The position numbers and the translations under genes were made by a program. The notes beneath the pieces were generated by a model that had not been told where the DNA came from, did not search any database, and saw only the letters and a list, made by a program, of their open reading frames with translations. From NCBI GenBank assembly GCA_947041945.1, contig CAMREV010000003.1:1-64000 (forward strand): a DNA stretch of 64,000 bases, given 5' to 3'. Positions within the stretch are counted from its first letter, which is position 1, and each line of letters opens with the position of its first letter. Below are positions 58,376-64,000 of the stretch, one piece after another. Source of the DNA: an uncultured Mycoplasmataceae bacterium (lineage in GTDB: Bacteria > Bacillota_I > Bacilli_A > Mycoplasmatales > Mycoplasmoidaceae).

Positions 58376-58515
58376 AATATCTCATTTGTTATTATATAAT
58401 ATTAAAAATAATAAAATTTTAAAAATTATTTTTTTATTAAATGTATAAAAGATTTTAAATATTAAAAATTTTAATCGTTGTATAATTCTTATAATTCTAA
58501 ATAGAGAGGTTGTTT
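58376..58515. promoter_or_regulatory. Divergent ktrB/ktrA spacer
   Basis: TATAAT at 58481-58486 points toward ktrA (start about 58493). For ktrB, minus-strand TATAAT-like sequence lies at about 58400. The rest is poly-A/T. No ydaO-type or other riboswitch signature is visible. Confidence 0.4.
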
Positions 58516-59241
58516 GTGATAAATAAAAATCAAAAAACAAAATACTTAGTAATAGGTTACGGAAAATTTGGTAATGGTTTCATTACAAGACTTGTTGACG
58601 AAGGAATTAAAAAAAATGATATTTATGTTACTGATTTAAGTGATGAAGTAATTTCTAATTTAAGTTCTAGAGGTTTTAACAATTTAATAAAATCAAAAAT
58701 TGTAGATTTAAAACAATTAGAAAACTTCATACCTCTTGATGATATTGATATTATTTTAATTGGTACATCAAATTTAGAGATTTCAATGTCTATTGCTTAT
58801 TCTTGAGCAAACAATCCAGAATTTTCAAAAAAAGAAATTTTTGCAAAAGCTTCAAATGACTTACATAAAAAGCTATTAAAAACTGTTGGTATAAATTCTA
58901 ATAATATTGTTATTCCGGAAGAAGAAGTAGGAAGTAAAACTGCACTTAAATCTTTCTTTAGTGCCTCAACAAATATTGAAGATATAAGTAAAGATTTTTC
59001 AATAGTTCATTTATTTATAGAAAACAAAAATCTAAATGGTGTTTCAATAAATGAATTAGGACAGCTATGAAAAAATGCACATGAAAGTAGAAACTGAAAT
59101 ATTATTATAATTCTTGATATTAATGGTAAAACTAAAATGGCTCAGCCTGATCAAAAAATATTTGTTGGTGACAGATTATCAATTGGATGTTTAAAATCGG
59201 ACATAAAAAAACTTTATTCTTTTATGATTAAAAGCAAATAA
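58516..59241 (+). CDS. ktrA: Potassium uptake regulatory subunit KtrA
   Basis: KtrA forms a cytoplasmic ring that gates KtrB. The 241-residue protein has an RCK_N nucleotide-binding domain (YLVIGYGKFGNGFITRLV, then VTDLSDEVI) and an RCK_C domain (GVSINELGQLW, ending FVGDRLSIGC), which binds c-di-AMP in Firmicutes. GTG 58516 is preferred: AGAGAGG lies seven bases upstream. TTG 58510 is in frame but overlaps that site. Two TGA Trp codons are present. It is divergent from ktrB. Confidence 0.93.
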
Positions 59242-59263
59242 AGTTTTTTTTATACATATTAAA

Positions 59264-59339
59264 TGGCAGGGGTGACAGGACTCGAACCCGCAACAAATAG
59301 ATTTGAAGTCTACTGCTCTACCAATTGAACTACACCCCT
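59264..59339 (-). tRNA. tRNA-Trp (TCA), reads TGA
   Basis: Minus strand: acceptor AGGGGTG/CACCCCT, anticodon TCA in TAGACTTCAAATCTA, T loop GGTTCGAGTCC, discriminator G, CCA encoded. The anticodon reads TGA and, by wobble, TGG. This is direct support for the mycoplasma code used throughout this annotation. Confidence 0.96.
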
Positions 59340-59406
59340 AATTACTTATTTATTATAAATTAATATTGAAAAAATATGATTTTTTTTATATCTAAGATTT
59401 TAATAG

Positions 59407-59460
59407 TATAATAATTATGCATTATTTTATATATGCACTCTTTGCCGAGTAAAGGCTTTT
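59407..59460 (+). promoter_or_regulatory. rpsF promoter and possible S6:S18 leader motif
   Basis: TATAAT at 59407-59412 gives a start near 59419. The leader has ACTCTTTGCCGAGTAAAG (59437-59454), where ACTC/GAGT or CTTT/AAAG can pair and expose a CCG. An S6:S18 binding element with an exposed CCG is known in rpsF leaders of many bacteria, and this operon does encode S6 and S18. The match is by inspection only. Confidence 0.45.
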
Positions 59461-59481
59461 ATCCAAAAAGGGGAAATAAAC

Positions 59482-59922
59482 ATGTCAAAATATGAAACAA
59501 TGGTTGTTATTAGAGGTTCATTAAAAGATACTGAAGCTAAAAAAGCTTTAAATGAAGTTCTTGAAATAATAAAAACAATCAAAAATGTTGATGTAACTGA
59601 CTTAGGACATAAGGCATTAGCTTATCCAATTGATGATGAACTAAATGCTTACTACTATGTTTTAAACTTCGAAACTGAAGAAAAATTAATTTTAGCTGAA
59701 TTTAGAAGATTACTTTTATTAAATAAAAGTGTAATCAGACATTTAATTATTAATCTTGAAAAAGATTATGGTTATAAAGCTACAGTTAATCCTAAAAAAG
59801 TTGCTAAATCGCAATATAGAGCAGAAGTATACAAGTCTGTTCAAGAGAAAATTAAAAAAGATCAAGAATCATATGAAAGTAAATCGAAAGATTTTACCCC
59901 AGTAAAAGTATCTGATATTTAA
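59482..59922 (+). CDS. rpsF: 30S ribosomal protein S6
   Basis: S6 pairs with S18 on the 30S platform. The 146-residue protein begins SKYETMVVIRGSL, has VTDLGHKALAYPIDDELNAYYYVLNFE and LLLLNKSVIRHLIINLEKD. The C-terminal ~45 residues form a charged extension beyond the core, ending TPVKVSDI. AAGGGGAAATAAAC precedes the ATG. First gene of rpsF-ssb-rpsR. Confidence 0.97.
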   Translation: MSKYETMVVIRGSLKDTEAKKALNEVLEIIKTIKNVDVTDLGHKALAYPIDDELNAYYYVLNFETEEKLILAEFRRLLLLNKSVIRHLIINLEKDYGYKATVNPKKVAKSQYRAEVYKSVQEKIKKDQESYESKSKDFTPVKVSDI

Positions 59923-59953
59923 TTAACATTACAAAAAATTAAAAGGAAAAAAC

Positions 59954-60613
59954 ATGAATAAAATTTTCATTGTAGGTAGATTAGTTTCTGATCCTCAACC
60001 ATTTGTAACACAATCAGGAAGATTAGTGTCTAATATTACTATTGCTTGTGCTGATAATACTAATAAAAATGAAACTTATTTTTTTCCTTGTGTTGCGTGA
60101 CAAACGCCTGCAAAATTTATTAACACTTATTTAAAAAAAGGTGACTCAGTTGTTGTAGATGGAAAATTAATTAGAAGAAGTTATGTTTCAAAAGATGGAA
60201 AAAACGTTTATGTTACTGAAATAATAATTGATTTAATAAAATTAGTTAGCAGTCCTAGAAGAAATCAAGATTCTCCATATGTTGAAAATAATCAAAATTA
60301 TTCTTTTGCAAACCAAAAACAAAATACTGAAGTATCTTTTGAAAACAATTCAATGAGTAATCAAAATTCTTTTAACGAAAATAATTACTCTGATGTTGTT
60401 TTTCCAAAAACAAATAAGCCATTTGAAAATGACTTTTCAAATAATAATGTAAGCAACGATTTCAATGCAAATCAAAATAAAGAAATAAACAATACTAATT
60501 CAATACCAAGTCACAATAATGATTCAAGCGTTATTTATAATAATAATATTGTAAATGATGAACAACATGATGAAATTATTGATCTTGATTGATTAGATGA
60601 AATAGATAAATAA
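59954..60613 (+). CDS. ssb: Single-stranded DNA-binding protein
   Basis: SSB coats single-stranded DNA and recruits repair and replication proteins by its C-terminal tip. The 219-residue protein has the OB fold (NKIFIVGRLVSDPQP, VAWQTPAKFINTYLKKGDSVVVDGKL, YVSKDGKNVYVTEII). The C-terminal ~110 residues are very Asn-rich and probably disordered. It ends DLDWLDEIDK, an acidic tail with a partial match to the usual DDDIPF tip, so partner contacts may differ. Two TGA Trp codons. AAAAGGAAAAAAC precedes ATG 59954. Confidence 0.96.
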
Positions 60614-60631
60614 AATAAGAAAGGATTTAAA

Positions 60632-60907
60632 ATGTCTGAAGTAAAACAAAAAAGAGAAAACAAACCTTATAATTCTAAATTTAAAGGTAATAAATTTAAT
60701 AGAAGAAAAAAATTCTGTAGATTCTGTGCTCAAGGAATTGAGCATGTTGATTATAAAGATGTGAATACACTTTCACATTACATTAATTTCAACAAAAAAA
60801 TAATTCCTGCAAAACAATCTTTTAATTGCACATCTCATCAAAGAAGAGTGTCGATTGCAATTAAAAGAGCAAGAATAGTTGGTTTAGTACCATATATAGC
60901 AGATTAA
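60632..60907 (+). CDS. rpsR: 30S ribosomal protein S18
   Basis: S18 pairs with S6. The 91-residue protein begins with basic residues, then CRFCAQGIEHVDYKDVNTLSHYI, ending TSHQRRVSIAIKRARIVGLVPYI, a strong family match. AAGAAAGGATTTAAA precedes the ATG. It lies 18 nt after ssb. Confidence 0.97.
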   Translation: MSEVKQKRENKPYNSKFKGNKFNRRKKFCRFCAQGIEHVDYKDVNTLSHYINFNKKIIPAKQSFNCTSHQRRVSIAIKRARIVGLVPYIAD

Positions 60908-60926
60908 TTCTTGAAAGGAATAAAAA

Positions 60927-61535
60927 ATGAGTAAGATATTACTAATTAGATGTTCAATTAACTCTAAATCAAAAAGAGGTTCAATTTCTGGACATGCTTT
61001 AGATTTATTTAAAAAAGAATATATTGAAAAATATCCTCAAGATACAATAATTGAAAAAGATCTAAATAAAATTGATTTTCTACAAGTATGTATTAATGAG
61101 AATAACTTAGATACATGATTTGATCAAAATTCTAAAGATTTAATTAATGAATTAAAATCGGTAGATAAATTGGTTGTTGCTACATCTATGGTTAACTTTA
61201 ACTTTCCATCGTTATTAAAAAATTATATTGACAAAATTTGCCTTGCTGGAGAAACATTTGTTTATAAGTATGATAATGGTAAGGGTGGTAGTGAAGGATT
61301 GCTTAAAAATTTAAAAGTAGCTTTCATAACTTCTCAAGGTTCTCCTGTTGAATATTACCCATTTTCTGCAATCCCATCTAACTTAGAAGGTACATTCAGA
61401 TTCTTAGGTTCTAACGTTGTTAAGAGTGTTATTTTAGATGGATCTAAAACACCTACAGAATCAACTAAAACAAAAGAAGAATTTGTAGATAAATTTAAAA
61501 GTGAAATTTCTAATCTAGTTAATACACTAAATTAA
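60927..61535 (+). CDS. azoR: FMN-dependent NADH-azoreductase (AzoR) family
   Basis: This family of flavodoxin-fold enzymes reduces quinones and azo compounds with NADH. The 202-residue protein has the N-terminal FMN region LLIRCSINSKSKRGSIS, then VVATSMVNFNFPSLLKNYIDKICLAGETFVY, and TSQGSPVEYYP. TGA Trp at 61118. It lies after rpsR at 19 nt, with a GAAAGGAATAAAA site. The substrate in a mycoplasma is unknown; a role in quinone or flavin redox balance is inference. Confidence 0.9.
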
Positions 61536-61544
61536 TTTATAAAT

Positions 61545-61576
61545 AAAAAAATAACTGTTAAAAGTTATTTTTTTTA
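61545..61576 (+). terminator. Terminator after azoR
   Basis: The stem AATAACT/AGTTATT (61550-61556 with 61563-61569), flanked by A and T runs, loop GTTAAA, is followed by T to 61575. Confidence 0.82.
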
Positions 61577-61603
61577 TATAATTAAATAAGTTGGAGTAAA
61601 ACA

Positions 61604-61837
61604 ATGAATGCAATTGAAATAATATTTTATGTAATAGCAGGTCTATCATTAGTTATTGCTTTATTACTTTCGGGAAGTGGTTCTTCAAATGGGTTAAACT
61701 CAATGGCTGCTACTGATCTTGAAATTTTTAAAAAGACTAAAGATAGAGGAGTTACAAAAGTTCTACAAATAATTTTATTTATAATAGTTTTTGTTTTGAT
61801 AACTCTAGCTCTCATATATAGATTTTTAATAAAATAA
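61604..61837 (+). CDS. secG: Preprotein translocase subunit SecG
   Basis: SecG is the small accessory subunit of SecYEG. The 77-residue protein has two hydrophobic segments (IEIIFYVIAGLSLVIALLLSGSGS, and VTKVLQIILFIIVFVLITLALIYRFLI) with the Gly/Ser-rich SGSGSSNGLNSMA link typical of the family. A GGAGTAAAAC site precedes ATG. It is 3 nt before rnr, and secG-rnr is a conserved pair. Confidence 0.92.
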   Translation: MNAIEIIFYVIAGLSLVIALLLSGSGSSNGLNSMAATDLEIFKKTKDRGVTKVLQIILFIIVFVLITLALIYRFLIK

Positions 61838-61840
61838 TTT

Positions 61841-63991
61841 ATGAATAAATTAGATCAAATAATAATTGAATTTATTAAAAATGAAAACAACAGACCAGTT
61901 TCTAAAAAAATATTAATTACTAAAATACAAAAAGTTCACAAAGATATTGAAGTAAAGAATATTTTTCATTCTATACGTTTCCTAGAAAAGAATAAAAAAA
62001 TTGTTACTCTTATTTCTGGTAAGATGGTTTTACCATACGATTCAGGAAAAATAATTTCAGATAGTGAAGGTACTGGAGAAATTTCTATCAACTCTTATGG
62101 AGATGGTTTTATTAAGATTCATAATGATGATTCAAGAGAAATTTTTATATATAGAGATAATGTTAAAAATGCATTAAACGGAGATGTTGTAGAATTTGTT
62201 GAAACTGATGCAGTATCTAAAAATAATTTAACAAACGGAATCGTTACAAAAGTAATTAAAAGAGCAAAAGATATATTTGTAGGTGAATTTGTAAAAACTG
62301 ACGAAGGATACAATGTTATTTTAAATGATCAAAAAGTTAATAAGAAAATAATAATAGAGAATTTAAGTGGTGTTGTTGATGGACACAAAATAGTTCTAAA
62401 GGCAATTGAATATAGAGACGATTCTATTATTGCAGAAGTCGTAAGAATTATTGGACACAAAAATGATGTAGGAATAGACATTTTATCTATTTTATATGAT
62501 AACAAAATTGAACCAGAATTTTCAAAAGAAATTTTAGATTTTGCTCATGATATCTCAAAAGATATACCTGAAGAAGAAAGAAAAAAAAGAAAAAATCTTA
62601 CTAATCTACCATTTATAACTATTGACCCAGAAACGTCAAAAGATCTAGATGATGCAATATGTGTAAAAAAAGAAAACAATGACTATAGATTATGAGTTTC
62701 AATTGCAGATGTTTCTCACTATGTTACACCTAATTCATTAATAGATGTTGAAGCATTAAAAAGAGGAACTTCTATTTATTTAGTAAATAAAGTTGTCCCA
62801 ATGCTTCCTCATAATTTATCAAATGATATTTGTTCACTTAATCCTCATGAAGAAAGACTGACATTAACATGTGAAATGCTAATTGATTCAAATGGAAATT
62901 TCAAAACAATAGATGTCTATCCTTCTATTTTTATTAATAAAAGAAGATTTTCTTATGATGAAGTAAATAAATATTTTAGTAAAGAACTTTCTTTTGAAAA
63001 AGAAAATTTAGAAATAATAGAAGTTTTAAATTCATCATTTAATTTGTATGAAATTTTAAGAGTTAATTTCAAAAAAAGAGGATACATAAATTTTGATATT
63101 AAAGAACCAAAAATAATTCTTGATGATCAAGAGAGACCAATTGACATAAAACTTTATGAAAGAGGAGATGCTCAAATGATGATTGAGAATTTTATGGTTG
63201 CTGCAAATGAAGCTGTGACAATTAATTTTCAAAAATATAAAATCCCCTTTATCTATAGAGTACATGATAAACCTGATCCAAATAAATTAAAGAGTTTTGC
63301 TGTTGAAGCAAAAAAACTTAATTTCAAAATTGATAATGAAATAAAAGAAATAAAACCTAATACTATTGCAAGATGAATTGAAGAAAATAAGGAATCATAC
63401 TCATCTCAGTTAATTAATAAATTACTATTAAGAGTAATGGCTAAAGCTGAGTATCTAACTTCAAATATTGGTCACTTTGGTTTAGCAAGCTCTTTTTACA
63501 CTCATTTCACATCTCCGATTAGAAGATATCCAGATTTAATTGTTCATCGTCTATATAGAATGTTTGCCTTTGAAAGACACTTATATAGTGATAGTGATAG
63601 AAATAGTTTATTATCTCAACTTAACAACATTTGTTCTTTATCTTCATCCAATGAACAAAAAGCTGTTTCAATTGAAAGGGAAGTAAATGCTCTTAAATTT
63701 GCGGAATATATGGAAAAACATGTTGGTGATAATTTTAAAGGAGTAATTTCATATATTACATCTTTTGGAATATTCATTGAATTAGAAAATTCTATTGAAG
63801 GATTATGTAGAATAAAAAATATAAAAATAAATGATTTCTTTAAATATAATGAAGAAAATACAACTTACATTGGAGAAAAAACAAAGACAGTGCTTTCATT
63901 TGGTTTACCAGTATTAGTTAAAGTAGTTGGAGCTAATGCAATATCTAAAAAGATAGATGTGGAAATAATTGATGTAATCAACGGAAAATAA
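61841..63991 (+). CDS. rnr: Ribonuclease R
   Basis: RNase R is a 3'-to-5' exoribonuclease that degrades structured RNA and defective mRNA. The 716-residue protein has N-terminal cold-shock-like domains (GTGEISINSYGDGFIKI), the RNB catalytic domain with ITIDPETSKDLDDAICVKKE (metal-binding Asp cluster), VADVSHYV, IPFIYRVHDKPDP and HFTSPIRRYPDLIVHRL, and a C-terminal S1 domain (FKGVISYITSFGIFIELE). TGA Trp codons at about 62694 and 63374. The stop TAA is at 63989-63991. smpB often follows this gene in other genomes but is outside the window. Confidence 0.97.
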
Positions 63992-64000
63992 CACTATGAA

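Noticed and set aside
58376-58515. c-di-AMP or other riboswitch in front of the ktr genes
   Set aside because: The spacer is almost pure A/T, with no room for the conserved GC-containing aptamer.

Overview
The window is from a wall-less Mollicute (mycoplasma) with genetic code 4. The DNA is very AT-rich. Almost every long gene is interrupted by in-frame TGA codons at positions where its family has tryptophan. A tRNA with anticodon TCA (59264..59339, minus) reads those codons. All predicted genes end in TAA or TAG. The gene set (PTS sugar uptake, no wall genes, lipoproteins, CIRCE at dnaK, Ktr, a BMP/nucleoside ABC importer) fits the pneumoniae/Malacoplasma-type mycoplasmas. No rRNA is present, so the genus is inference only. 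Coordinates below join the TGA-split pieces into full genes.

Layout. 1-4.9 kb: tail of a repeat-bearing membrane protein, HPr, WhiA, and convergent amino-sugar genes nagB/nagA, then a DegV protein. 5.0-8.2 kb: a minimal transcription unit for a 30-residue coiled-coil peptide, pta, and a two-gene CoA block in which phosphopantetheine adenylyltransferase is fused to a HAD hydrolase and overlaps coaX. 8.2-13.4 kb: translation block tsf-pyrH-frr-cdsA-rpsB plus a metallo-beta-lactamase-fold hydrolase. 13.4-14.0 kb: a gene-free stretch that probably encodes structured RNA. 14.0-18.7 kb: dnaX-ebfC-recR, then CIRCE and dnaK. 19-22.3 kb: glucose-type PTS EIICBA and greA. 22.3-27.2 kb: five tRNAs, then rpsL-rpsG-fusA-tuf.

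27.2-32.4 kb: an ABC-2 exporter facing a 1142-residue lipoprotein. 32.6-37.0 kb: a complete sufCDSUB iron-sulfur operon. 37-49 kb: a large acidic hypothetical protein, aminopeptidase P, L33, a rhodanese domain, a membrane Ser/Thr kinase coupled to rsgA, miaB (an Fe-S enzyme that the Suf system could serve), a glycosyltransferase, an RDD membrane protein overlapping pcrA, and a second lipoprotein. 49-56 kb: HU, GAPDH and a four-gene BMP-type (nucleoside) ABC importer whose binding protein lacks a lipobox. 56.1-59.3 kb: six minus-strand tRNAs and divergent ktrB/ktrA potassium uptake genes. 59.4-64 kb: rpsF-ssb-rpsR with a possible S6:S18 leader, azoreductase, secG and rnr.

Central carbon flow can be followed: sugar entry by HPr/EIICBA, amino-sugar entry to glycolysis by NagA/NagB, GAPDH, then Pta to acetyl phosphate, with CoA made by CoaX and the CoaD fusion. 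The least explained items are the CoaD-HAD fusion, the 30-residue coiled-coil unit, the RNA-like region before dnaX, the long N-terminal extension of S2, and the giant lipoprotein.
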